DNA of 21,326 nucleotides from a virus. Every line of letters starts with the position of its first letter. Position 1 is the stretch's first letter. The notes below the pieces were generated by a model. That model was not told where the DNA came from and searched no databases. It saw nothing but the letters and a program-made list of their open reading frames with translations. The position numbers and the translations under genes were made by a program. Positions 1 to 6,450 of the stretch are shown in pieces. Location of the stretch: positions 1-21,326 of the IMG/VR virus record IMGVR_UViG_3300010150_000225; one strand, given 5' to 3'.

Positions 1-1099
1 GAGGCCCAATGAACTGCAAACTGTATAACGCAGCATCTGTCCAAATAAGTGTTTCTTGTCTAGCTCTTATACCACCGATAATTTCTGAGCCTGCTGAACA
101 CCGTAACGAACCCGCAGTATTCGTGGCACGTGGCTCCCAATCTAGTGGATTTTCTTGATCTGAAAATGCAACGAGTAGAGGATCTATTTCTTCAGACCTA
201 CTGCCGCCGTCTATTGGGTCTGCCCCTAAAACGATAACGTGCCTATCAATATCAGAAACTAAAACTTGTAACCCCACAGTAGGAGCAAAATTTGCTCCTG
301 CAATATCTTTAAGAGCTTTCGCTCTCTGACTCGCCGTAGAAAAATCCCAATAATAAACACCGCCTGCTCTTACATTAGCGACTAAATCCTCACCGAAGTT
401 ATCTAGCGACCATAAACGTAACTGGTTATTAGCGGCTAATGAACTAGTTGAACCCCAAGTACCATCCCCCCATGCGCCTACACCATAGCCAGAACCGGAT
501 ACGAAAACGTCTAGACCGACGTTAATCTGGTATGCCCCTACTGTAGAAGACCCACCGTTACCAGTATCTGAAGCATTCGCTGTTACTGTGGCTCCAGAAG
601 TATCTTTAGCTTCTATCGTGTAAGAATTAGTGTTTACTACCGAAGCAACTTGGTATTCTTGGTTTAGAACAGTTGCGGTAATGTTGCCGCCTAACGACGC
701 TGCTCCGGAAAACGTAACAAAATCGTTTAGATTGACCCCGTTACTTGTATCACTAACCGTAATCGTAGAGGAGCCATTAGAGGCAGAAAACGTAACATCC
801 CCTGCAGCAGTGGTTTCTCGGAGAGGGGTAATATCATTATAGCCCGCGCCTTCCTGCCAATACAGCTTAGACGTTGTCCCTATTGCTAGAATTTTAGTTC
901 CGTTTAAAGCTACCCAGCTATGCAGCTTTCTTCCTGTTCCCGTAAAAGAAGATGCAAGATATTTTACCCAGCCTCCAATCTTTTCTGGAAGCCCTTGACG
1001 AAACCGGACTAAGTTAGCGTCGAACCAGCCGCCTTCCGCCGAATAATCGGTGCCCTCTTTGTTTATTCCAGGGGTGAAAATAAACTTTTGCAAAGGCAT
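1..1099 (-). CDS. Tail structural protein, partial (3' end outside window); possible tail hub/nozzle
   Basis: An open frame runs from an ATG at 1099 to the window edge without a stop, giving the first 366 residues. It begins MPLQKFIFTPGINKEGTDYS and continues with EGGWFDANLVRFRQGLPEKI and GGWVKYL, followed by beta-rich Thr/Ser/Gly sequence with SLGGNITATVLNQEYQVASV around residues 135-155. From memory this N-terminus recurs in uncultured marine phages as a large structural protein. The opening (GGW, an LVRFR segment, then predicted propeller-like strands) is reminiscent of tail hub proteins such as P22 gp10, but that assignment is inference. The ATG overlaps the stop of the lysozyme gene by one base (TAATG), so translation is probably coupled. 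Finding a tail gene downstream of lysis genes is slightly unusual. Coding status is sure, the exact role is not. Confidence 0.85.
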   Translation of the reverse strand, partial: MPLQKFIFTPGINKEGTDYSAEGGWFDANLVRFRQGLPEKIGGWVKYLASSFTGTGRKLHSWVALNGTKILAIGTTSKLYWQEGAGYNDITPLRETTAAGDVTFSASNGSSTITVSDTSNGVNLNDFVTFSGAASLGGNITATVLNQEYQVASVVNTNSYTIEAKDTSGATVTANASDTGNGGSSTVGAYQINVGLDVFVSGSGYGVGAWGDGTWGSTSSLAANNQLRLWSLDNFGEDLVANVRAGGVYYWDFSTASQRAKALKDIAGANFAPTVGLQVLVSDIDRHVIVLGADPIDGGSRSEEIDPLLVAFSDQENPLDWEPRATNTAGSLRCSAGSEIIGGIRARQETLIWTDAALYSLQFIGP

Positions 1100-1518
1100 T
1101 AGCGATACTCCCCAGTCCTTATCATTTCAGTAACTTCTTCTGCTCTACGGCCTACTTGTTTAGCCCACAGGCTATCCATAAACTCGTCAGCAGCAATATC
1201 AAACTGTTCGCGAGACATCGCTTCTAAGGCTTTTACAAACCCTCTTAGCCGTGTAATCCCGAGGTTGAAACATATATCGACCATCGCGTCTCGCCTAGCT
1301 TTATTCAAACCTCCGTACCAATAGTACGAATCTTTAAGCTCCATGTCACAACGCTCTATGTCGTTATGTAATAAATAATCAATTTCGTCTTGAGATAAAC
1401 CTAATCCAGACTCTGAGATGTTTCGGCCTACTCCTATCGTTTCGTACCCTTGGCTACACTTATAGACCTTATCTTTGACGCCTTCGTGACGTTTTATCAT
1501 TTCAATTAGCTGGCCCAT
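1099..1518 (-). CDS. Endolysin, T4-type lysozyme (glycoside hydrolase family 24)
   Basis: A 139-residue muramidase that cleaves the glycan strands of peptidoglycan at the end of infection. The N-terminus lines up with T4 lysozyme without gaps: catalytic Glu12 in RHEG, then Y19-K20-C21, then T27-I-G-V-G. The family signature is Glu-8 residues-Asp/Cys-5 residues-Thr; here the middle position is Cys21 instead of the Asp20 of T4, a variant that is common in this family. The C-terminal lobe shows ARRDAMVDICFNLG and the GRRAEEVTEMI segment typical of the fold. There is no signal peptide or N-terminal membrane anchor, so export to the cell wall should depend on a holin. The gene lies directly behind the 3-TM holin-like gene with a TAATG junction at 1518 and is followed by another TAATG junction at 1099. 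Length is usual for the family. Confidence 0.93.
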   Translation of the reverse strand: MGQLIEMIKRHEGVKDKVYKCSQGYETIGVGRNISESGLGLSQDEIDYLLHNDIERCDMELKDSYYWYGGLNKARRDAMVDICFNLGITRLRGFVKALEAMSREQFDIAADEFMDSLWAKQVGRRAEEVTEMIRTGEYR

Positions 1519-1901
1519 TACTTCTCTCTAGCTACCTGATTGACTTTTTCATATGAACGCATAGCGCCTAACCCGAGCATACCCATCATAACGGGCACAA
1601 GAAGCGTTGTATCTACTTCTGGTACCGCTACCCAGATGCTGATTATGTTGGCGATAATGGTGTTATAGAGTAAACCTAGCGCACAAATCCAGCCGATAGC
1701 AGGTCGCCACCCAGCCACGAACAGCGACTTATGTGCGGCCTCCATCTTGTTGATTTCTAGCTGGCCCTTGAGCGCCTCATGCGAATGCTTTTCAGACATA
1801 GTGGCAATCTCATGGGCCAAGGCATTTTTCTGATCCTTATCCTCTATAAACTTATCTAGTAGCCCTGTAACTGGCCCTACCAACGATGCAACAATACTCA
1901 T
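1518..1901 (-). CDS. Holin, 3-TM type resembling the gene-transfer-agent holin family
   Basis: A 127-residue membrane protein. After an N-terminal segment (residues 1-20) and a charged region (21-60) comes FVAGWRPAIGWICALGLLYN (residues 61-80), the hallmark I associate with the 3-TM holins described from gene transfer agents (Pfam GTA_holin_3TM), leading into a hydrophobic stretch to about residue 91, then a second one at about 97-115 (TLLVPVMMGMLGLGA) and a basic C-terminus. Holins form lesions in the inner membrane that let the endolysin reach the wall. It lies directly upstream of the lysozyme gene (TAATG), exactly where a holin is expected. The family is best known from alphaproteobacterial elements, which hints at host group. 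Family assignment is from motif recognition, not a profile search. Confidence 0.85.
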   Translation of the reverse strand: MSIVASLVGPVTGLLDKFIEDKDQKNALAHEIATMSEKHSHEALKGQLEINKMEAAHKSLFVAGWRPAIGWICALGLLYNTIIANIISIWVAVPEVDTTLLVPVMMGMLGLGAMRSYEKVNQVAREK

Positions 1902-1904
1902 AAT

Positions 1905-2231
1905 CTATTTCCTGTTTGACCAAGCCTGTGCGCCGAAGAACGCAGCTAGTATACCCGCAACGGATACGAAGTAGACTGCCGCCATATCACCTAAAATCGT
2001 TGCTGCTTGATTCAGCCCAAAAAGCTCTGATGCCACGACCAAGCTGGGGTACAACAACATACCCCACAGCGCAAACCAACTCATAGCTCGTTGCGCGTCG
2101 GCTCGTTCATGGTGCAGCCGTAGTTCCAGTAGCTCTTTGCTAGTTTCAATTTCTTCGTCAGAAACTACGCCGTCACCATCTGCATCGTATTCGGCGTATT
2201 CGCTACCTTCTTCTAATCTCTTTGCATTCAT
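1905..2231 (-). CDS. Two-TM membrane protein with an EF-hand loop; holin-like
   Basis: A 108-residue protein with two parts. Residues 16-27 read DADGDGVVSDEE, a complete EF-hand calcium loop: Asp at positions 1, 3 and 5, Gly at 6, hydrophobic at 8 and Glu at 12. After a helical linker (28-48) there are two hydrophobic segments, about 50-70 (MSWFALWGMLLYPSLVVASE) and 82-104 (MAAVYFVSVAGILAAFFGAQ), ending in SNRK. Its position three bases upstream of the 3-TM holin gene, with the lysozyme following, suggests a lysis role such as a second holin or regulator; this is inference. The start ATG at 2231 lies just after the stop of the preceding gene. Calcium binding is predicted only from the loop sequence; a single EF-hand without a partner may bind weakly or pair in a dimer. 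Confidence 0.8.
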   Translation of the reverse strand: MNAKRLEEGSEYAEYDADGDGVVSDEEIETSKELLELRLHHERADAQRAMSWFALWGMLLYPSLVVASELFGLNQAATILGDMAAVYFVSVAGILAAFFGAQAWSNRK

Positions 2232-2233
2232 AA

Positions 2234-2701
2234 CTACGGCCCAAACGCTTTGATAATTAAAAATATGAGACCAATAGCCACTCCCCCACCAAGAACCAAA
2301 GACACTGCTCCAACTGTAAGGTCGTGCATAAGTTTTTCACGTTCTTTGCGTTTCTTGTTCAGCATAGCTTGGTGAGCCTTTCTATCTTTTTCTTGTTGGA
2401 AAATCGCGTCATCATAGGATTTTAGAAGGGCCGGATCTGCCACGAGCAGGAGATCACGCAAATCCTTTTGATAACGCTCTTGTGACCTACGAAGCATTTG
2501 TAACTTCAAGATGTCGTTTTTAGATAGCGGCTTGAAAGCAGAAGACTTGCGGTCAATCTCAAACGCATTGAGAGCCTCACCAAAATCCGACACCAAAGCC
2601 ATAGCCTGATCGACATTAGCCTTACCCTCATTCACGTTTTGAATGACTGTATTGATCTGCTGGAGCAACATGCCAGCGGCTGCAACAGACTCAATAATCA
2701 T
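2234..2701 (-). CDS. Membrane-anchored helical protein in the lysis region, function unknown
   Basis: A 155-residue protein. Residues 1-20 form a mildly hydrophobic helix (IIESVAAAGMLLQQINTVIQ). The middle is helical and charged, with a strongly basic stretch at about 105-124 (KDRKAHQAMLNKKRKEREKL). A clear hydrophobic segment spans about 128-151 (LTVGAVSLVLGGGVAIGLIFL). A C-terminal membrane anchor preceded by a coiled-coil-like charged domain could be a spanin-like or anti-holin-like component, but no lipobox or paired outer-membrane spanin gene is evident and I do not recognise the family with certainty. It sits between two other small putative membrane-protein genes, three bases from each, which is the only functional clue. 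Coding is well supported by the tight packing and ATG start. Confidence 0.8.
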   Translation of the reverse strand: MIIESVAAAGMLLQQINTVIQNVNEGKANVDQAMALVSDFGEALNAFEIDRKSSAFKPLSKNDILKLQMLRRSQERYQKDLRDLLLVADPALLKSYDDAIFQQEKDRKAHQAMLNKKRKEREKLMHDLTVGAVSLVLGGGVAIGLIFLIIKAFGP

Positions 2702-2704
2702 GGC

Positions 2705-2893
2705 TTACCCCATAAAAAACTGCGGTAATGCTGCCGCTGCAATTAATGCGTACAGTCCGTAAATAAGATTTTCTAGGTGCTTAAACTTAGAAGAGCCTTC
2801 TGCAAGGCGCTCTTCGATACGCTGATAACGCAAGGCACACTCTCGCTCATGCGCGTTGACTTCGTTTAGTGCTTGTTCGCCTTTGTCGCTCAT
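2705..2893 (-). CDS. Small single-TM protein, possible holin or lysis accessory
   Basis: A 62-residue protein with a polar helical N-terminal domain (about residues 5-40, with HERECALRYQRIEERL, coiled-coil-like) and one hydrophobic C-terminal segment (about 42-61, NLIYGLYALIAAAALPQFF). This architecture, coiled coil plus one C-terminal membrane span, is that of XhlA-type haemolysin/holin accessory proteins; the resemblance is in layout only and I claim no homology. The ATG at 2893 overlaps the stop of the preceding 40-residue gene (ATGA). It is the first of four consecutive genes for putative membrane proteins ahead of the lysozyme. Confidence 0.78.
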   Translation of the reverse strand: MSDKGEQALNEVNAHERECALRYQRIEERLAEGSSKFKHLENLIYGLYALIAAAALPQFFMG

Positions 2894-3012
2894 TTTTTCT
2901 TCTTTTTCGCCAAAGTTTTTTCAATGCGATCTGCTTGACCTGCGTGAAGTTTAGAAGCCCCCCGAAGTTCTTTTATTAGTTTTCTTTTTTGCGCATCACT
3001 TAACTCAGCCAT
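2890..3012 (-). CDS. 40-residue basic peptide, function unknown
   Basis: A short gene with strong local evidence: an AGGAG at 3023-3019 sits six bases upstream of the ATG, and the stop overlaps the next start as ATGA. The product begins MAELSDAQKRKLIKELRGAS, continues with KLHAGQADRIEKTLA and ends in five lysines. It is predicted to be one or two amphipathic helices, strongly basic at the C-terminus. No domain is recognised. It may be a nucleic-acid or membrane-surface binding peptide, but nothing in the sequence proves that. It lies just before the putative lysis genes. Confidence 0.8.
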   Translation of the reverse strand: MAELSDAQKRKLIKELRGASKLHAGQADRIEKTLAKKKKK

Positions 3013-3018
3013 ATTTTT

Positions 3019-3023
3019 CTCCT
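3019..3023 (-). promoter_or_regulatory. Ribosome binding site of the 40-residue gene
   Basis: AGGAG in the minus-strand sequence, six bases before the ATG at 3012. It overlaps the stop codon (TAG, 3024-3022) of the preceding gene. It is the main evidence that the short downstream frame is translated. Confidence 0.8.
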
Positions 3024-3228
3024 AAACAGATATATCTACTCTTTGTGTAGGAGCAAGAGTTGTAGCTTCGACCTTGCTTCCTTTCTGGGTATATAGGACG
3101 GGTATAATCGTCTCCACAACCTCTTTTATCGGCTCACCTTCAGCGCCTGTCCGTAGGCGCTCTTGCTTTTGCACAGCAATCTGCTTCCAACTAACTTGAG
3201 CAGATCCGTTTACCGAACCAACGTCCAT
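3022..3228 (-). CDS. Hypothetical phage protein, 68 residues
   Basis: The product starts MDVGSVNGSAQVSWKQIAVQ and ends in TLAPTQRVDISV. It has no hydrophobic segment or cysteine. The C-terminal half (VVETIIPVLYTQKGSKVEAT) suggests beta strands, the N-terminal part a helix. I do not recognise the family. The gene starts eight bases after the stop of the 69-residue gene and its stop overlaps the ribosome binding site of the next, so it belongs to the same operon. A role as a small accessory of the tail-fibre or lysis block is only positional inference. Confidence 0.7.
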   Translation of the reverse strand: MDVGSVNGSAQVSWKQIAVQKQERLRTGAEGEPIKEVVETIIPVLYTQKGSKVEATTLAPTQRVDISV

Positions 3229-3236
3229 CTCAGATA

Positions 3237-3446
3237 CTACAACGAGCCAGAAACAATAGACTCTTCGTCAATCGAGGCTACGTTGTCTTGCGCGGGAGCT
3301 TGTTCTTTGAGTTCTTCCATAAAACGATCGCGCATTGCTCCCATCTGGCTCATAGAATCTCCCGACACCATGCCGTTTTTAGCTGCTGCGTCGATGAGAT
3401 TTAGTACGTTAGCTAAATCGTGAATTTGTATATGTTTTGTTTCCAT
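3237..3446 (-). CDS. Hypothetical phage protein, 69 residues
   Basis: I chose the ATG at 3446 because it overlaps the stop of the preceding gene by one base (TAATG). The longer frame would need a TTG at 3452, although an AGGAG lies only four bases before that TTG and ten before the ATG, so the TTG start cannot be excluded. The product (METKHIQIHDLANVLNLIDA...) is an acidic, mostly helical protein: one helix around residues 8-28 and another around 30-50 (MSQMGAMRDRFMEELKEQ), with a Ser/Glu-rich tail. It has no membrane segment and no recognisable domain. It lies between the small gene behind the tail fibre and the genes leading to lysis. Confidence 0.7.
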   Translation of the reverse strand: METKHIQIHDLANVLNLIDAAAKNGMVSGDSMSQMGAMRDRFMEELKEQAPAQDNVASIDEESIVSGSL

Positions 3447-3781
3447 TACCAAGGTACTCCTGATGCGTCTACTGGTGTTGCTTTTTTGTTGATTTGACTT
3501 TGAAGTCCAGCTTCTAATTCTGATGAAGAAGCATCCTCTTCACTACTATCTAAAGCGGCTTTGACCCACGCAATCGCGTTGTCTTTAGTAACGCTATCGT
3601 AGGCGATAAACCCTTCTGCACTAGGATTCCCTGATACGCCTTTTGAACCATAGCAGTATACTTTGTATTCGGTGCCGCTAATTGTTTCGACTGCTGTAAG
3701 CCGCCAATGAATATCGGTGATAAGGCCAGAGGAGACTTGACGATCAACCCGTGGTATTTCCCATGTAAATGTTGCGGTCAT
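3446..3781 (-). CDS. Conserved small phage protein next to the tail fibre
   Basis: A 111-residue protein. It opens with TATFTWEIPRVDRQVSSGLI and has strands with a YGSKGVSG turn around residues 43-51, then an acidic helical part (DNAIAWVKAALDSSEEDA) and a C-terminus ending in DASGVPW. From memory, short proteins with an N-terminal TFTW strand, a YGS turn, an IxWVKAAL helix and a GVPW or GLPW end are frequent in marine phages. The function is not established. It follows the tail-fibre gene by 11 bases, which could point to fibre assembly or attachment, but this is inference only. No catalytic or metal-binding pattern is seen. Confidence 0.8.
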   Translation of the reverse strand: MTATFTWEIPRVDRQVSSGLITDIHWRLTAVETISGTEYKVYCYGSKGVSGNPSAEGFIAYDSVTKDNAIAWVKAALDSSEEDASSSELEAGLQSQINKKATPVDASGVPW

Positions 3782-3792
3782 TGATAAACTCC

Positions 3793-6450
3793 TTACGATT
3801 CTAGTGCTTCAATTCGTGCAGTTAGTGCAGTAATAATCGCATCTTGGTCTTGAATAGCTTTGACAAGAATAGGTACAAACTTACTGTACTGAAGTCCCAT
3901 CTGCTTTCCATCTGCTGTAGTAGATACAGTCAAGTTTTTCTTTGCAGCAGTAGTATATCCAGCAGCTTCTTCAAGAGCTTGTACAGCCTGTGCCTTAAAA
4001 CCAATATCCATCCAGTCTTCTTTGTGAGTACCGTCTGGAGTAAAGTCATCAAGATCATAGTCTTCATTAAGAACTAGATCGCCTTCTTCGTTTGTAGTGT
4101 ACTTGTCACCATACTTACTACGCTTGTCCCAATAGTAAGTAACAGGCTCTAAGGCTTTTACAAAGTCTAAACCAAGATCTAAGTCAACGAAGTCAGTCTT
4201 ATCTCTCTGATCCGAGGCTACCGTCCAATCAACTTGAATATGAGCTTGAGTAATAGCATCGTCACCTATAACTATCTCATTACTTTCGTTATTGATATTA
4301 CCGCCAGGACTTCCTGATACACCTGCATCATGGCCTATTAACACATTGTTAGTCCCAGAAGTTAAACTAGCTCCTGCGCTTATACCCAAAGCAGTGTTGT
4401 CTGCTCCAGTTACAACTCCAGTGCCTCCGGTGTTGTAACCAATAAAAGTGTTATTAGTCCCCGTAGTCATTGCATCACCGGATAGACCACCTACACAAGT
4501 GTTTCTAGCACCTGTGGTAATATCGTTGCCAGAATTATAGCCAACGGCAGTGTTGTAAGTCTGTCCAGCAGTACCGTTTTGATTTTGAAGAGTAAGAGCG
4601 CCAACAGCTACATTACGGCTAGAAGTAGTTTCAGCACTTAATGCATTGTACCCTAGTGCTACGTTAGCACCTCCAGTAGTAATCTCATCACCTACCAGAG
4701 AACCTAAAAATGTGTTCTGAGTAGCCGTAGTCATGAGAACACCAGCGCCATAACCAACCACAGTATTATTGGCGTTAGTACCAGCATTCAAAGTTTTTAA
4801 CGCTCTATAGCCAATAGCAACATTACGTCCGTGACCGTCTTCAGTAGCAAGAGCTTCAAAACCAACAGCTACATTAGAATCGCCGGTAGTTAAAGCAGCC
4901 CCAGCACTGTCACCTATAAATGTATTGTAATCTCCGCTACCACCTATATTCCCGCCAGCATCAAGACCAAGACGGACATTGTTAGAACCTGCTGTTCTGG
5001 TCTGTATTGTTCCGTTTGAACCTATGATAGCAAGGCGATCAGTAGATCCTCCAGCATATAGCTTTAGATCATTGTCTACAGCGCCTATAAATACTGTATC
5101 CGTATCTGTTGTATCGTCATCCTTAAAGGAAATGTAAGCGCCGCTATCGCCAGACTCAATGTTTACAAGGACGTTGCGTGTAGCATGAAAAACATGCAAA
5201 GGCTCGTTAGGAGAAGCAGTGCCAATTCCAACCAAGCCGTCTTTTGTTATGCGCATACGCTCCGTCGTAGTGTCAGCGCCATCAGCGGTTGTTCTGAACA
5301 ATATGCGTCCAGGCATATCATCTGATCCTGGTGTTCCGTCTACTTCGCTTAAAATATCTGCTGCTTTAGACCCTAGATTAGTTCCGTCATCACCGCAAAA
5401 CTGAATTATTCCTAAGTTGTCGCCACTTTGAACTATAGTATTTGAACCAATGGTTCCGTTGCGGCTTTTACCAAATTTCAAAATCGGTGAGTTGGAATCA
5501 TTTCCGAAACGTGTAATTGACTGAGCAGAAGAATTGCCGGTAGTACCGTTAATTTGAAACTCTGCGCCAGATCCGCCTACTGAAATGCTAGTCTGCGAGC
5601 CAAATATAATCCTATCGTTACCAGCGTCTAAGAAAAATCTGTGGGTGTTTAAATCACTTTCAATACGGAAGTCGAGGTCTTGACTGGCTTCGTTAAAAAC
5701 TGTTTCTGTAGCACCAAATTCTGCTCGACTTCTGTTTGTGCCAGCCACTATCGTAGAAAGAGTAAGTTCTCCGTCTTCTGTACCATCACTAGCATCGAGG
5801 ATTGTAGTAGCTATTCGGGCAAACTGGATGGATTCAGCAGCGTCATTCCTACCAATAAATTCTATTTCACCTATATCATCATTATCAGCAGGGCCAGCGG
5901 AATTCCTATCTAGCTTTAGCGATGGGCCAGCAGAAGCACCGCCGTTGGTGCATTCTACGGTGATCCCTGTATCTTGACTTGAAGTTGTAACAAAAAACGA
6001 TCCGTCGACATGCAGATCAGTAAACGCATCGACCATTTTGCCGCCAGACCCAGCGCCGTCAGAATAGATAGCTTTGACGTTACCATTGGGAACAGTGACC
6101 GTAGCGCCAGATCCTTGTTTGATAATAATGTTATACGGGCCAGATGATCCTGAATCTGTTGTTGCGTTTTCTATAAACCACAGTTTCGAAACTGTATTTG
6201 GCCCTATAGTGACGGTGCAATCGCTATCAAGAGCGCCAGTATATTTGAGGAAGATACTGCGGCCAGGGTCAGTAGCCCCATCAGCGATAGTAGTAGTATG
6301 AGTATCAGCATTAGTCGTAATAGCTTCCGTGCCAAAACTAAATGCCTCACCAATCAACTCAAGGTTGGTGTTCGTACTGGTTCCCCAAGTACCTGATTCA
6401 TCGCCGGTAGATATCTCTTTTAGGCGTAGATCGTTAACGTAAGTTGCCAT
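3793..6450 (-). CDS. Tail fibre/spike with C-terminal S74 self-cleaving chaperone domain
   Basis: An 885-residue protein. Residues 1-150 hold an N-terminal segment (MATYVNDLRLKEISTGDESG) of a type common at the virion-attachment end of marine phage fibres. Residues about 150-490 are beta-rich and include a typical fibre segment MRITKDGLVGIGTASPNEPL (399-418). Residues about 498-712 are repeats of the type xNTxxGxxxGxxxTTG. Residues 746-885 are a peptidase S74 intramolecular chaperone: the Ser-Lys dyad is S746 and K751 in ASDQRDK, followed by LEPVTYYW, GFKAQAVQAL and a terminal helix. In this family the chaperone trimerises the fibre and then cuts itself off before the Ser, here between A745 and S746. 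The protein most likely recognises the host surface. It starts directly behind the stop of the repeat protein, with GAGG eight bases before the ATG. Confidence 0.93.
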   Translation of the reverse strand: MATYVNDLRLKEISTGDESGTWGTSTNTNLELIGEAFSFGTEAITTNADTHTTTIADGATDPGRSIFLKYTGALDSDCTVTIGPNTVSKLWFIENATTDSGSSGPYNIIIKQGSGATVTVPNGNVKAIYSDGAGSGGKMVDAFTDLHVDGSFFVTTSSQDTGITVECTNGGASAGPSLKLDRNSAGPADNDDIGEIEFIGRNDAAESIQFARIATTILDASDGTEDGELTLSTIVAGTNRSRAEFGATETVFNEASQDLDFRIESDLNTHRFFLDAGNDRIIFGSQTSISVGGSGAEFQINGTTGNSSAQSITRFGNDSNSPILKFGKSRNGTIGSNTIVQSGDNLGIIQFCGDDGTNLGSKAADILSEVDGTPGSDDMPGRILFRTTADGADTTTERMRITKDGLVGIGTASPNEPLHVFHATRNVLVNIESGDSGAYISFKDDDTTDTDTVFIGAVDNDLKLYAGGSTDRLAIIGSNGTIQTRTAGSNNVRLGLDAGGNIGGSGDYNTFIGDSAGAALTTGDSNVAVGFEALATEDGHGRNVAIGYRALKTLNAGTNANNTVVGYGAGVLMTTATQNTFLGSLVGDEITTGGANVALGYNALSAETTSSRNVAVGALTLQNQNGTAGQTYNTAVGYNSGNDITTGARNTCVGGLSGDAMTTGTNNTFIGYNTGGTGVVTGADNTALGISAGASLTSGTNNVLIGHDAGVSGSPGGNINNESNEIVIGDDAITQAHIQVDWTVASDQRDKTDFVDLDLGLDFVKALEPVTYYWDKRSKYGDKYTTNEEGDLVLNEDYDLDDFTPDGTHKEDWMDIGFKAQAVQALEEAAGYTTAAKKNLTVSTTADGKQMGLQYSKFVPILVKAIQDQDAIITALTARIEALES
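4315..4959 (-). repeat. Array of about ten degenerate fibre repeats inside the tail fibre
   Basis: Residues about 498-712 consist of tandem units of roughly 20-27 residues with the core N(T/V)xxG(Y/F/x)xAG/AL and TTGxxN, for example DYNTFIGDSAGAALTTGDSN, ANVALGYNALSAETTSSRN and NNTFIGYNTGGTGVVTGADN. Such units are common ahead of S74 domains and probably form a beta-roll or triple beta-helix shaft. The unit length varies, so these are not recent exact duplications. Confidence 0.8.

Noticed and set aside
630-842. A 70-residue plus-strand frame near the left edge
   Set aside because: The minus strand is open through the entire region 1-1099 with a recognisable tail protein; the plus frame is a shadow.
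3550-3747. A 65-residue minus-strand frame inside the small gene next to the tail fibre
   Set aside because: It is an alternative frame of a better supported gene (3446-3781) with stop/start junctions on both sides.
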